DNA from: Gibbula magus
Lineage: Eukaryota; Mollusca; Gastropoda; Trochida; Trochidae
Assembly (NCBI GenBank): GCA_936450465.1
Contig: OW388297.1
Span: forward strand, 63,175,202-63,239,201
Length of the DNA stretch: 64,000 bases
Direction of reading: 5' to 3'
The position numbers and the translations under genes are program-made. Position 1 is the stretch's first letter, and each line of letters starts with the position of its first letter. A model generated the notes under the pieces. The model searched no databases. It saw nothing but the letters and a program-made list of their open reading frames with translations, and was not told the DNA's origin. This document shows, one piece after another, positions 33,860-45,664 of this stretch.

Positions 33860-35520
33860 CAGAGATTTCAGCTTAAAGATCAACCGATCACATGCTGATA
33901 ACAATTAAAATGGCAGACATGCGTCTGAACAGTTTTCCCATCCGGCAATGAATAATATTGTTGATATGATGTTTGTACCAAAGTACTAAATTGTGTTGAT
34001 TCATTAAAGGGAACTTCTTTCACGACTTCCATGTTCAATTTATCCTGATCGGTTTAAAAAGGTGAAAGTACATCAAAGACCAACAACAACATGTGACACG
34101 ACAGAGAAAATCGTTACATTATGACATGAAGGATTGACTAAATGTTCCCTTAAGAGATGAATCTTTTCCATTATCCAATAATAAAATAACGTTCATAAAA
34201 GCTGAATAACATTGATTTGCAATACATACGACGAGAAATAATGAATTTTCCACTAAGTTAATTGTTTTCGATTTTCAGCATCAATGTCTAAGAATTTCAT
34301 AAATCATATAATGATAAGAAAAACGATTTTCAAAAGTATTGCAAAGATAAAGCTTTTTTTCACTCGCAGTGCTTAGAGAAAGCGATGGTCAATGATATAT
34401 ATAAAGCAATCTAAATTAATTTAGATCGACATATTGTATAATGTTATATTGTATTAACATAATATAGAACAGTCGATCTAAATTTATTTAGATTGGATTG
34501 AAAGGTAATGCAAATTCGCTTACAATACCAAAAAGCTCGATCACATAAATCATATTTTATGTACCTGATTATCACTATAACAACATATGATTCCATCTTT
34601 CGTTAGAAAATTCATAAACTGGTCGGTTTTATACACACAGAATCATTTATCGGAATTTAAATGCATACATCGTTTAGAACTACAAGTTTTTAAGCCGGAA
34701 TTGTATTTAAAGAAACCAGATGCATTTCGATTTGAATATTCAAATTTGTTTACGTTTTTAATTCAAAATATTCAACTCAAAGTTTTTAATTCAACTTATT
34801 TTCAATTTTAAAAAAATAGGAATTCATTTGAATTTTAAAAACATTTTTAATTACTCCTCATATATAACCTTAAAACCGTTTACTGCTTAAATGATAACGA
34901 TGATTCAATTCATATTTGCGAGAATGAAGAGTTTTGGAAACATATAAACTTACCTTTAAAGCCGGGCCACGCTGGATTTAGGCACAAAGAAGTAATCGCT
35001 TCCTTTTATAAGATGTGACGTATCACCATCGACATTCAGGCCTTTCCGGGGTTCCAGTGACATCGGAGTTATTGTCTCCTTCTCAGAATTTAAAGTATCC
35101 TCTTTAACATTCCTAACGATTGTCCGTGTAAGCGTGGGAGATACTATAGCATTGGTTCTGGAATCACTGAATCATGCCAGTCCCACAGCAGTTACCTACC
35201 CTGTTCGTGCTAAATACATAGTGAAGTTGTGTCAGATGGTGTTATTCAGGTTAGGGCTGGAACCCAGGGCAAGATGTATGCCAAATTACATCCTATCATA
35301 AGCATTAAATTGATATCGAGTATTCAATCAAGATATAGTATTGGGGGATTATTTCATTGCCCCTGTGGGGTCTTGTTCGTTAGTCGAGGATGTTTATTGG
35401 GTGAGAGGGCTAAATCGATCCGTCAATGAGGTCCTTTCCGCGGGAAGGATCGCGATTTCGAGATTTATTTCATATTCGAAGCCTCAGTGACCCGCACCCT
35501 TTCGTGACCATAAATTTCTC
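33860..35520. other. AT-rich sequence with one palindrome, no supported gene
   Basis: Apart from the palindrome at 34408-34497 I see no element. The 74-codon frame at 34587-34811 has no support. From 34980 the sequence becomes less AT-rich. Confidence 0.45.
34408..34497. repeat. Palindrome with 23-bp arms
   Basis: 'CAATCTAAATTAATTTAGAT' at the left is mirrored by 'ATCTAAATTTATTTAGATTG' at the right, around a roughly 44-bp AT-rich spacer that itself contains ATAATGTTATATTG. Confidence 0.8.
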
Positions 35521-35583
35521 GCCGGATTCGCCCTTTATACGCGCCAATTCCCAGGGCAGACAACTTTTCCAAAATGGCGGCTG

Positions 35584-35744
35584 ATGTCGTCTGCTGAAAA
35601 GATGGAAGAAGACCCTTGGGAGCTATCCTTTCCTTCTGGTCATCTCCAAGTTCACAACAATACGATTAATTGTGACAAACAAGTTGCTATGACTCATCGA
35701 GGCGTGGAATTGGTCTATACACCATGTATATTTCAATTACAATG
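35584..35744 (+). CDS. Candidate first coding exon, unknown protein
   Basis: An ATG at 35584 opens 53 codons to a donor-like ATG|GTATGG at 35745 (unspliced, the frame stops at 35769). The start is acidic and exon-like (MSSAEKMEEDPWELSFPSG). The region just upstream (35480-35580) is CpG-enriched and contains 'AAAATGGCGGC', a YY1-type motif often found at invertebrate and vertebrate start regions. An earlier ATG inside that motif (35575) gives only seven codons in another frame. No domain is recognised and no partner exon was identified. It could be a chance frame. Confidence 0.28.
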
Positions 35745-35769
35745 GTATGGCTTACATTTCCATATCTGA

Positions 35770-37060
35770 CACTTGATTAACAACGGCCGAATGTAGAATG
35801 AGTTTCCCTGAGATTTTGTTTTCCATATGGTTAGGCTGTAGCCATTACAACGCACATATGTTTTTAACAAGATCACTTGCTGCCGAAAGGTTTATCAAAT
35901 GCAGTGAAATAATAGATTCAGCATTAAAAAATAAACAAAGTTCGAGGTTTTTGGAAAAATTTAAACCATAAAGATTGCTACGAGGTTACTTTGAGTTGTC
36001 TTTGCATTTCTCCTTCAAACTGAAAAAAATGATCTGATTATATAATTGATTGAGGAAACGTCAACAGTTCTGATCTTTGACTTCAATTCCGCTCTAAAGA
36101 GAAAAAAACTATTGTCCGTCTGTTAAAGAAAGCTTATTTGATGTCTTTATGAAACATACTTTTGAATTCGAACCTTTCCTAAAACAGTTTTTTCACATGC
36201 GACCTTCAGTTTATTTAGAACGATTTTTCCCTTCATGTGGGACTCGAACCCAAAACCTTCTACGTATGATCATTAAATTCCAACTCATAACCAGTTGAGC
36301 TGGGACGACAAACGACAGTAAAGGTTCATTTCAATCTCATGATCAAAATCAGATCATAATTAAGTTTCACTACGTTACACATATATGTATATTGTTTAAC
36401 ACCTGAGCTTTCACAGAAATTTCGAAGTTCGGGTAGGCCTGTCACATAGAGAACTGTCAATATATTATTGTTAACGATGCGTATTGAAATAACTCTCCAG
36501 ATGGAACGGTTTGGTGTTTTTATCTTTTATGTTCTGACATTTCATAAGACAACAGTTATACGCGTAGATCAACAGTTAACATACTGTTGGAATACATATT
36601 CCTAAATTATCATCTCCATATTTCACTTTAGAACAAACAAAAATAGAAGTAGATCAAAAGGCTATTAGGGTCATGTTTATTTTAGGTAAATGCTAAAGGA
36701 CATACCAAGATGTATGTTTGTAAAGACTTTGTCATAGTGGACCTGTCCGATGAAGATGCAACCATTTACAGATCAGGGAAGAATCATTAGCACGGTTAAT
36801 CGGTTATCTATGTGGATGCTGAAGTGGTTGTTGTATACATTCACAGAAATTCTGCTTGATTCGTCCAGTGCCCAAAGAATGCCATGAATCGCAAACAATT
36901 CATAAATTTAAAAAGACAAAGAGTTCTTTTCATAAATATTTATTTGGCGTTAATACTTGTCAAATTACCTTGTGTGTTAATATTACTTCAAATCATTTCA
37001 TTCGATTACAAATGCTGAATAAATGACAATTACTTGTTTTCAACGAACATCTTGTATGAC
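35770..37060. other. AT-rich sequence, nothing supported except a tRNA-like piece
   Basis: Only the tRNA-like sequence at 36228-36309 stands out. Confidence 0.5.
36228..36309 (-). pseudogene. tRNA-like sequence
   Basis: On the minus strand an A-box-like 'AGCTCAACTGGTTATGAG' (36302-36285) and a B-box-like 'GGGTTCGAGTCCC' (36251-36239) stand about 35 bp apart. The anticodon arm does not fold cleanly and the acceptor ends pair poorly, so a diverged pseudogene or SINE head is more likely than an active tRNA. Confidence 0.45.
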
Positions 37061-37227
37061 CACTATCAAACTATATGTGTCTGTTCGTCTTTTTGAATAA
37101 GTTGCGTGCCCTACGTTGTTCGGTTTCTAATCAGAACTCACGACTTAAAGTGCCATTGAATTTTTTATGTTTCTAATAGAAACTTATTTATTTCATCACA
37201 AATAAGTGATATTAAATAAATATTATA

Positions 37228-37228
37228 T

Positions 37229-37281
<53 letters not shown>

Positions 37282-37325
37282 TTACTACTACTACTATTAC
37301 TACTACTACTATTACTGCTACTACT
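37228..37325. repeat. (ACT)n microsatellite
   Basis: About 32 ACT units with ATT and GCT variants, ending directly at the 5' end of a SINE. Confidence 0.96.
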
Positions 37326-37500
37326 AGTGGTGGTTTAGTAGTTAGCACGCTGGCCTCTCAAGCCGACGACCCGGGTTCGAATCCCGGTGGAGAGACCAAA
37401 GATTTGTGACTTGGGTCGAAAACTGTGTTGTGTCCTTGGGCAAGGCGCTTAGACAGTTGCAGAAGCTGAAATTACAGATCCCATTTACGTGTAAATTTAT
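37325..37500 (+). mobile_element. tRNA-Glu-derived SINE, 3'-truncated
   Basis: Head: 'GTGGTTTAGTAGTTAGCACG' (37330) with a CTC anticodon region and B box 'GGTTCGAATCC' (37375). The body matches 'TTGGGCAAGGCGCTT' (37436) and is lost after about 37500. There is no ATT tail. Confidence 0.82.
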
Positions 37501-37689
37501 ATTTTTTGTATGACCTATTAAACACTCTCAAACTATATGTGTCTGTTCGTCTTTTTGAATAAGTTGCGTGCCCTACGTTGTTCGGTTTCTAATCAGAACT
37601 CACGACTTAAAAGTGCCATTGAATTTGTTATGTTTCTAATAGAAACTTATTTATTTCCTCACACATAAGTGATATCAAATAAATCTTCT

Positions 37690-37690
37690 T

Positions 37691-37769
<79 letters not shown>

Positions 37770-37824
37770 AATAATGATAATAATAATGATAATAATAATA
37801 ATACTGTTGCTGCTGCTGCTATTA

Positions 37825-37869
<45 letters not shown>

Positions 37870-37888
37870 TTACTACTACTACTATTTT
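37690..37888. repeat. (ACT)n microsatellite with ATA/GCT inner block
   Basis: ACT units interrupted at 37769-37830 by ATA, ATG and GCT repeats. Confidence 0.95.
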
Positions 37889-37889
37889 T

Positions 37890-39240
37890 GTATCAAGACA
37901 ATTTGATGTAATATGGTATCGTTATTCCTTTATTGCATTATAAGTATTTTATTATGTAGCACACAACAACACGGGTTTTCGAGGGTGCGAGCGTGTCTGT
38001 TGCACAGTCACCATAGCAACGCACGTGCACCTGGGTCTTCTCGACTACCTTCGTCATGCAACTTACTCTTGTCAGGCAGGGGTGAATGACGATTTATAAC
38101 AAAAATCCAAATGTTTTGTAAATATGCAACTTTTGGCATTTCACAAATAATGTAAAGGAAATATTCTTCTTTAACATTTTTTACATATCATTTTACACGA
38201 TTATGGATATTTAATACGATTCTTGGATCTCCGCAAATAAATCGTTATAATCAATCGTGACTCTGGTGTAAACTCAGCGTAATGGAGTGTGAGAGGTCGT
38301 AATTAACAGATCGGGGATCGCAAATCATCGTTAAAGAACTCAACAGGAACTTCACAGAACGTCGCGGAATCGTGAAGGATCAACACCAATTCTATTGAAT
38401 CGGGAGTTGAAAAAGCTCAAAACGTTTGTCACGAAATTTCAGATTTGTTTCTTTACTTTTTTCTTTACTTTAAGTCTAAACGTGATTTTTGTAGATGATT
38501 GTATCAAATTTACAAATGGTGGTTCATTGGCGAAGTTCATCTATAAAAAAAATTGCTAAATTATTACATGGTTATTTTTCAAAAACGTGAAACATTGACG
38601 AGAAATACATAATTTTAGATGTACAATGTACGATGGCGATGTAAATTTTACTTTTAAATATAAAGTCATTAATTTACCCTCAAAGATACATATTGATTAC
38701 AAATCGCATTTCCGCATTTCTCCCTCCTGAAAATATTGTATTATCCCACTGTCCTTTCTGAAGTGAAGATATTACCTGTTCTGTTGTCAAAGATGTTTGA
38801 CTGAACCAAAATTGGCACATCACTCACTCAAGTTACCAAAGTAAACTGACGGGCAAAACAAACTATACCAAAGTAATTTCCTTTAACAAAATATCAAATT
38901 CGTTTTTTCATTAGGAATTGTATTATTTAACAGCATCACCTGAAGACAACTTTAAATGTACCCAGTGAAAAATCATGTATCTTCCCAAATAATGACTTTG
39001 ACGAACTTTTTTCATCAAAAATGTAATTCACCTAAATAAGGACAGGATGGAGCCAAACAGTATAAATCACCAGTTAGCATATGCAAGTTAAGCACTGAGC
39101 AGCAATGTCGCTCCGACCACACAAAAAAACAAGATTACACGCACAAAAGAGTGAATGAGGGAAATGTGTACCCTGCAGTTGGAAGCACGACATACCCAGG
39201 CTGCTTGCTTGCTTGCACTGACCTTAACCACAATAAGTAA
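37890..39240. other. Unique sequence, nothing firm
   Basis: At 38845-38870 'AAACTGACGGGCAAAACAAAC' resembles a family 1 MITE terminus, but no partner terminus was found. The rest is featureless. Confidence 0.45.
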
Positions 39241-39242
39241 TA

Positions 39243-39373
39243 GTTACCATAGTTTCCGAGTTGTATCGGGAAATATCAGGACAGTTTGTACGAGAGGCCC
39301 ATGTCCGAGGACGGGGCTCGAGGACAAACTGTCGTGGTATTTCCCAATGCAACGAGGAAACTATGGTAGTAAC
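39243..39373. repeat. ~131-bp palindrome (foldback element)
   Basis: The left arm 'GTTACCATAGTTTCC' and the right arm 'GGAAACTATGGTAGTAAC' extend inward over about 55 bp with a few mismatches. The tip is GC-rich (about 39293-39318, GAGGCCCATGTCCGAGGACG). Confidence 0.88.
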
Positions 39374-39604
39374 TGACTTACATCGCACTTATTCCGAGTG
39401 AAATAAAATGAAAAAATAAAAGTTTTAAAATTATGAAAATTCCACAACCTTTTTGCGACGGGGCTCGAGGACAAACTGTCCTGGTATTTCCCAATGCAAC
39501 GAGGAAAACTATGGTAGTCACTGACTTACATCTCACTTATTCCGAGTGAAATAAAGTGAAAAAATAAAAGTTTTAAAATTATGAAAATTCCACAACCTTG
39601 TTGT
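39311..39604. repeat. Tandem duplication, ~145-bp unit
   Basis: 39311-39455 and 39456-39604 are near-identical ('GGGCTCGAGGACAAACTGTC' and 'CTTATTCCGAGTGAAATAAA' occur in both). The first unit begins inside the palindrome's right arm, so the foldback arm is part of what was duplicated. Confidence 0.9.
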
Positions 39605-40579
<975 letters not shown>

Positions 40580-40613
<34 letters not shown>

Positions 40614-40633
40614 ATACCTACGGCAATAAAATA

Positions 40634-40676
<43 letters not shown>
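40580..40676. repeat. Two (AT)n tracts around a 26-bp spacer
   Basis: AT repeats at 40580-40611 and 40637-40675; the spacer 'AGATACCTACGGCAATAAAA' recurs at 41093. Confidence 0.93.
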
Positions 40677-40680
<4 letters not shown>

Positions 40681-41088
40681 CTCACCCTCGTGTCTTCTGA
40701 TATCAAATATATCAACACGAGTTGATAAAAGTTACAAATATTCGAGGCTTGCCGAGGATATTTTGACTTTTATCAACGAGTGTTGATATATTTGATATCA
40801 GAAGACACGAGGGTGAGATTCTATTTATCATCCAAAATCATTCTTCATTAGTTTTTAATGAAAAATGAAAATATCTGAACACAAAGCTGCCATTTGGCTT
40901 CCAGTGCTGCGATGTCATAGCATTGTGATGTCATTACTTGATGATGCAAAATCATTGTGATGTCATGTAGCTGACGCCAACAGGGCATTGTTCAAAATCT
41001 ACTGTCAAAATGATATCTCCTAGGAGATATCGCTTGATCTCATACAAGCGATATCTCCTGTGGAACCCAGTTTTGGATGATAAATATA
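40676..41088 (+). mobile_element. Hairpin MITE (HP family), best-preserved copy
   Basis: 40676-40823 is a nearly perfect inverted repeat (arms about 65 bp from AGAATCTCACCCTCGTGTCT; tip GAGGCTTGCCGAGG). It is followed by a body whose ends are mutually inverted (TTTATCATCCAAAA at about 40825; TTTTGGATGATAAA at about 41071-41084). The body ends in a second small hairpin, GCGATATCTCC around 41015-41062. Other copies: 56702-57197, 47893-48240 (partial) and 6737-7185 (degenerate). Confidence 0.85.
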
Positions 41089-41089
41089 T

Positions 41090-41362
41090 ATATAAGGTAC
41101 CTACGGCAATAAAACACAAGCGGTCAATGGGACCGACAGCGTGCTTTATGATACAATAAAACATGCTCGTGATTTTAGACGACAGTTAGAGCGTCGCTTA
41201 GCAAATGACGTCATTTGTTACGTCACTTTGATTATCCAATGCTAGAGAATGTGTTCTACGACGGGAAGCATTAATATTTTCAAAATATATAGTTTATGCA
41301 AACAACATTACATCTCCGCGGATTTTATACAAAAACGAGTTACTATTTAAGGGCATCTCATA
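41090..41362. mobile_element. Possible foldback-element flank (GGCAATAAAAC)
   Basis: 'AAGGTACCTACGGCAATAAAA' (41092) opens a segment with small inverted motifs (CACAAGCGG..., ACGTCATTTGTTACGTCA near 41208) leading into the palindrome at 41363. Element boundaries are not resolved. Confidence 0.3.
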
Positions 41363-41501
41363 TAAGAAATAGAAGACTCGTTGTTGTAGAATAAAACATA
41401 GCAGAGAACATAAAACACTCAGGGCTGCGCCCTTCGTGTTTTATGCTCCCTGCTATGTTTTATTCAACGATAAAGCACGCCAACTCGTCTTCTATTTCTT
41501 A
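41363..41501. repeat. 139-bp palindrome (foldback element)
   Basis: Arms start 'TAAGAAATAGAAGACTCGTT' and end with the complementary 'ACTCGTCTTCTATTTCTTA'. Inner arms 'GAATAAAACATAGCAG' and 'CTGCTATGTTTTATTC' pair, and the tip is GC-rich (CAGGGCTGCGCCCTTCG, about 41429-41445). Confidence 0.9.
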
Positions 41502-41795
41502 AATATAGTGTACGGTTTTAAGACATGTAATTTTGAAACAAATAGCCTCCTGTTATGTTTTTAAAAGCCCGCTAGTTCCGCAAATTTACATGAAATAGAT
41601 AAGATCATTGACATTATTTATTAGTTCAAAGGTATAGACTAACACATATCAAATGATAACGAATTGCCCATGTGATCTTTTATTTGTTGTACTCTTTAAT
41701 TAACAATTCCTTAACGATAACTGCCAATCTCATAGAAAATTCACCAAATCGTTGAACAATAACTGCCACTGTCAAGGATCATTCACTCATTCCTT
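41502..41795. other. AT-rich sequence, nothing supported
   Basis: Includes two short similar phrases 'ACGATAACTGCCA' / 'AACAATAACTGCCACTGTCA' before the minisatellite. Confidence 0.45.
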
Positions 41796-41825
41796 CAATG
41801 ACAACTGTTACAGTCAAATATCATT

Positions 41826-42715
41826 CACCCTTTTGTGGTGCCGTTTTTCTGGGCTGCCGTTTTGTTGTGATGCCATTTTGCTGTGGTGCCATTTTGCTGT
41901 GGTGCCGTTTTGTTGTGATGCCATTTTGCTGTGGTGTCGTTTTGTTGTGGTGCCATTTTGCGTTGGTGTCGTTTTGTTGTGATGCCGTTTGTTTTGGTGC
42001 CGTTTGTTGTGGTGCCGTGTTGTTGTGGTGCCGTTTGTTGTGGTGCCGTTTGTTGTGGTGATGTTTTGTTGTGGTGCCGTTTTGTTGTGGTGCCATTTTG
42101 CTATGGTGTCGTTTTGTTGTGGTGCCATTTTGCTGTGGTGTCGTTTTGTTGTGATGCCGTTTGTTGTGGTGCCGTTTTGTTGTGGTGCTGTTTTGCTATG
42201 GTGTCGTTTTGTTGTGGTGCCATTTTGCTGTGGTGTCGTTTTGTTGTGATGCCATTTTTCTATGGTGTCGTTTTGTTGTGGTGCAGTTTGTTTTGGTGCC
42301 GTTTTGTTGTGGTGATGTTGGTGTGATGTCGTTTTGATGTGTTGCCATTTTGCTGTTGTGTCGTTTGGGTGGTGAAGTTTGTTATGGTGACGTTTTGTTG
42401 TGAGCCATTCTGTTGTTGTGTCGTTTTGCTGTGGTGCCGTTTGCTGTGGTGCCGTTTGTTGTGATGCCATTTTGCTGTGGTGTCGTTTTGTTGTGGTGCC
42501 GTTTGTTTTGGTTCCGTTTGGTTGTTGGGCCGTTTGTTGTAGTGCCATTTTCCTGTAGTGTCGTTTTGTTGTGGTGACGTTTGTTGTGGTGCCATTAGCT
42601 GTTGTGGCGACGTTGTGATGCCATTTTTCTGTGTTGCCGTTTGTTGTGGTGTCGTTTTGTTGTGATGCCATTTTTCTGTGGTGTCGTTTTGTTGTGGTGC
42701 CCTTTGTTGTGCCGT
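41826..42715. repeat. 16-bp minisatellite, ~890 bp
   Basis: About 55 copies of 'GTGCCGTTTTGTTGTG' alternating with 'GTGCCATTTTGCTGTG' and shorter variants. The reverse-complement unit contains no stop codon in any phase. Since 16 is not a multiple of three, all three minus-strand frames cycle through the same 16-residue peptide (HNKTAPQQNGTTTKRH type). This explains the 311-codon minus frame (41814-42749) and its shorter companions. I do not annotate a protein. Confidence 0.96.
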
Positions 42716-42719
42716 TTTC

Positions 42720-44015
42720 GCAATGTCTTTTACTCATTCCACCAATCAATCCCTACCTCAATTTACTCAAAGATTACCGTCAGGTTTAAATTTCCACCTC
42801 ACCATCTATCTCTGAACTGCACTGTTTATGACCATTGATCTTCAATCAACTCCAAGCATTGATTTACAATCCTCCGTGTCGCTCTATTGATCTCTCCCTG
42901 CAATCTACACCCCCATCGCACCAGCACCTCTTGGGAGGTCACTTAAGACGAGCTGGTTTAGTCCGACATGACAGCTTCTTTAAATGAGTGCCAATATCAC
43001 TGGAATTGCTCTCAAAAAGCTGGTTTTCGGAAATAATTATCCGAAAATTAGACTCTGATACGGTGCAATTTTACCTTCAGTTGACGCAAAAGTCCAAATT
43101 TGGACTTGGAGTATTAAATGGTTGGTGTCAAGGATTACTCTGAATCTGTGCAAAGTAATGTATTAAAGGGCGACATCTGTATACGGTAACCCCTTCCGTG
43201 AGCTCAAATCGTTATGAGTATGATAAGGGTTTTATGTGAAATTAATTGGCGATCACTTTAAAATTGGAACTTCAATGACTTCCCTGATCCCTAATTCTGT
43301 GTATGCTGTTATTATATGTACACGGGTCAGTGGATCTGGAGGCATACATGGTTAATTTGCCACCAAGATATTGTTTTTACCATTTCGAAATGAGTTCTAG
43401 AGTCAATTATATTCGTATTGGGTATTTTTAAATGTTGTTTTCCCATTGTTAATTAAAGGAACCTCTCAAAATCATATGAATAAAAACTAAAACTTTTTTT
43501 TAAAATTTTGATAATGAGAAAGGCCACAAACAAATACCTTCAGCTTAAATATCTTAAAAGAAAACTCTTTCCTCATTTCTTTTATTTTTTATCTATGTTC
43601 ATGTTATGTTTTATCATTACAAGACAAACTTGTTAAATGATATATCTGGACAGAACAATGATTAAATAAACAGGTCCATGGCCACTTATCATGCTTATGA
43701 GACTGAATCGCATTAATGTAACACGTCTGTGCTTGATTGTCTTTGTATGTATGTCATAGAGAAGTCAAATAATATTTATAAATATATATCCATATCCTCG
43801 TGACGCAAGCTGAATGAAAGAAAGCAGACCTATTATAATGCTGTCCGAAAAAAACGGCCCACAGAAGTATACAGTTGCTTTCTGAGTATGCCAACCCCGT
43901 ACATACCCAATACATTTTTACATAATTTTTCATACAGCAAGTTCTATATACACGTATTAATTATTTCCTCAAAGATACCACCAACGGCAGCACATGAATA
44001 AATTGTAATAAATAT
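42720..44015. other. Unique sequence, nothing firm
   Basis: At 43846-43870 'GCTGTCCGAAAAAAACGGCC' vaguely resembles the family 2 MITE terminus. Nothing else was recognised. Confidence 0.45.
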
Positions 44016-44017
44016 GA

Positions 44018-44413
44018 TTAACTGACGGACAAAAGAAGTATAAAACTCACTTGTTTTCGATTTATTCAATATTTTAAAGAAATTAGATGTATTTGATTAT
44101 GGCACGATGCAACAACTTTCAGCAGTAGTTTGAATGACTTAATTAGTGACTGTTTTATTTTTTAACTAAAATATCGTTATTTAAAGTAGACATGGGTAAG
44201 AAATGAACTCTACACCAACATGACCCCTACCATGTTCAAAATATTGTGAATGTGTGCAGGACGAGGCACATTAAATGGTGATGTTCACACAGAGTATTTT
44301 TTTTTTTTTTTTTTTTAACCGCGTGGAGGTATCCTTTGACTGATTTAATGTTTTGGACCAATTACCCAAACTTGTCAGTTTTTAATACGACGTCGAAAAC
44401 TCGAGATATTTGA
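44018..44413 (+). mobile_element. MITE family 1, 3'-truncated copy
   Basis: Left terminus 'ACTGACGGACAAAAGAAG' (44021). The interior matches 'GTATTTGATTATGGCACGAT' and 'ACACCAACATGACCCCTACC', and the copy contains a poly-T run at 44297-44316. Similarity ends near 'ACTCGAGATATTTGAC' and no right terminus is present. Confidence 0.82.
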
Positions 44414-44639
44414 CTCAGTCCACTCCTTCCTGGGGCAGGATGATATCAAACCATCACAAGTGTAACTGACCCAACCAGTTTGTCACCAACAGAAACAACA
44501 GACAATGACTTTAATAGTACCGCTATAGACTCGATCTGCTCCAAACACCATGAAAAATGCCTTTGGAGTAAATTTGATTTTTTTAAAAAGACATTTTTCA
44601 AGAAGCACAAAGTCTTACGCTCTCCGAAAGTACATTATG

Positions 44640-44668
44640 CCATCATCATCATCATCATCATCATCATC
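44640..44668. repeat. (CAT)n microsatellite
   Basis: Nine CAT units immediately before the 34-bp array. Confidence 0.95.
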
Positions 44669-44673
44669 TTTAT

Positions 44674-45662
44674 AACTCGTGGCGAGGTTTAAATCTGAAT
44701 TTAAAATAGCCTTTGGCGAGGTTCTAATGTGCAGTTATAGTAGCCTTCGGTGAGGTTTAAATGTGAAGTTATAGTAGCCTGTGGTGAGGTTTAAATGTGA
44801 AATTACAGCAGCTTGTGATGAGGTTAATGTGAAGTTATAGCAGCTTGTGGCGAGGTTTCAATGTGAAGTTATAGTAGCTTGTGGTGAGGTTTAAATATGA
44901 AGTTTTAGGAGCCTGTGGCGAGCTTTAAATCTGAATTTATAGTAGCCTTTGGCGAGGTTCTAATGTGCAGTTATAGTAGCCTTTGGTGAGGTTTAAACGT
45001 TTAGTTATAGTAGCCTGTGGCAAGGTGTAAATGTGAAATTACAGCAGCTTGTGATGAGGTTAATGTGAAGTTATAGCAGCTTGTGGCGAGGTTTAAATGT
45101 GAAGTTATAGTAGCCTGTGGTGATGTTTAAATGTGAAGTTATAGTAGCTTGTGGCGAGGTTTACATGTGAAGTTATAGTAGCTTGTGGCGAGGTTTAAAT
45201 GTGAAGTTTTAGGAGCCTGTGGCGAGGTTTAAATGTGAAGTTATAGTACCTTGCGGTGAGGTTTAAATGTGAAGTTATAGTAGCTTGTGGCGAGGTTTAA
45301 ATGTGAAGTTATAGTAGCTTGTGGTGATGTTTAAATGTGAAGTTAAAATAGCCTGCCGCGAAGTTTAAATGTGAAGTTAAAGTAGCTTGTGGTGAGGTTA
45401 AAATGTGAAGTTATAGCAGCTTGTGGCGAGGTTTAAATGTGAAGTTATAGTAGCTTGTGGCGAGGTTTAAATGTGAAGTTTTAGGAGCCTGTGGCGAGGT
45501 TTAAATGTGAAGTTATAGTATCTTTTGGCGAAGTTTAAATGTGAAGTTAAAGTAGCTTGTGGTGAGGTTTAAACGTGAAGTTATAGTAGCTTGTGGCGAG
45601 GTTTAAATGTGAAGTTATAGTAGCTTGTGGTGAGGTGGCAGTGTGCAGTTATAGTAGCTCGT
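44674..45662. repeat. 34-bp minisatellite, ~990 bp
   Basis: About 28-29 copies of a 34-bp unit, 'GGCGAGGTTTAAATGTGAAG' followed by 'TTATAGTAGCTTGT'. Variants (TTTTAGGAGCC, TTACAGCAGC, GGTGATG) recur in the same order, indicating higher-order duplications of several units at once. Confidence 0.96.
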
Positions 45663-45664
45663 AG

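Larger units (their letters stand above)
37066..37690 (+). repeat. Tandem duplication, 462-bp offset
   Basis: 37066-37228 and 37528-37690 are nearly identical over about 163 bp (both contain 'GTTGCGTGCCCTACGTTGTT' and 'CTAATCAGAACTCACGACTT'). Both run directly into an (ACT)n tract. Between them lie the first (ACT)n tract and a tRNA-Glu SINE, so the duplicated unit was probably 'flank + (ACT)n + SINE'; the SINE is absent after the second tract. Confidence 0.92.
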
